Source of the DNA: Symbiodinium natans
Lineage: Eukaryota > Sar > Dinophyceae > Suessiales > Symbiodiniaceae
DNA length: 64,000 bases
Reading direction: 5' to 3'
Assembly: GCA_905221605.1 (NCBI GenBank)
Contig: CAJNDS010002364.1
Coordinates: 280,001-344,000 of the forward strand
Part shown: in pieces, positions 63,802-64,000 of the stretch
How positions within the stretch are numbered: position 1 is the stretch's first letter
Layout: every line of letters starts with the position of its first letter
Program-made: the position numbers and the translations under genes
The notes under the pieces: generated by a model
The model's database searches: none
What the model was told of the DNA's origin: nothing
Seen by the model: the letters and a program-made list of their open reading frames with translations, nothing else

Positions 63802-64000
63802 TAATGTTGCAAACGACATCTTTTCAGAGAAGGCGCCCTACTCCAAAAGCGACCCATCAGGTAGCCTCCATTGTTGAAACAAGTCCATACATAGTCTGTC
63901 ATATCCTCGCAGCCGACATAGGAGGGCCCTGAATTGAGAGAAACATTCCTCAGATCGTGTCAGGACCCGGACTGCAACTCAAGAAACGTTCCCGGAGACT

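Noticed and set aside
1-64000. The window as a true chromosome end
   Set aside because: Telomere units occur as many short blocks in both orientations separated by genes, and neither edge is a long uniform array.

Overview
The window looks like nuclear DNA of a dinoflagellate, most like the symbiotic/suessialean type. The evidence is: hundreds of Arabidopsis-type telomere heptamers (TTTAGGG/CCCTAAA) in both orientations; genes cut into exons of about 15 to 150 nt; introns that start with GC or GA at least as often as GT and end in AG, nearly always with G as the next exon base; a ubiquitin-like plus RCC1-like repeat protein of a kind abundant in these algae; a secretory/plastid-type N-terminal presequence; and every convincing gene on the + strand. 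Nothing looks bacterial: no operons, Shine-Dalgarno sites, rRNA, tRNA or CRISPR were seen. I could not recognise promoters or poly(A) signals.

Layout. 1-5.3 kb: spacer of degenerate heptamer arrays and minisatellites. 5.35-15.77 kb: a 27-exon model that starts with a plastid-targeting presequence (first nine exons firmest). 16.18-18.53 kb: an 8-exon model with a clear 3' end. 18.6-24.6 kb: further short exon-like blocks, probably two or more genes. 24.82-50.91 kb: the best-supported gene, a PPP-family serine/threonine phosphatase of about 320 residues spread over 26 kb. Its motifs GDLHGQ, GDFVDRG, RGNHE, YGFE, LPLA, HGGL, FGPDV, RSHE and SAANYVG occur in the right order, and their exons join in frame. 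Its introns hold a palindromic array (28.1-29.7 kb), a G-rich tract (31.1-31.5 kb), a 21-bp array (33.8-34.7 kb) and an intronless ubiquitin-like/RCC1-like gene (45.9-47.4 kb). 51.2-52.0 kb: an 800-bp element with 35-bp inverted ends. 52-64 kb: more short exon-like blocks, a reverse-transcriptase relic (58 kb) and many small inverted-repeat elements.

The most unusual property is the intron content. Introns are built from two materials: (i) telomere-type repeats, often hundreds of bp per intron; and (ii) at least ten families of short (about 70-250 bp) elements with terminal inverted repeats whose ends coincide with splice junctions. These behave like introners. Several carry telomeric repeats in their middles, and in two places a telomeric block is flanked by a direct repeat of host sequence.

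Limits. Exon joins were chosen by hand, to keep phase with GT/GC/GA donors. For the phosphatase, protein-family motifs check the joins independently. For the other gene models they do not, and GC-rich spacer here is often open in two or three frames, so those models are hypotheses that transcript data would settle.
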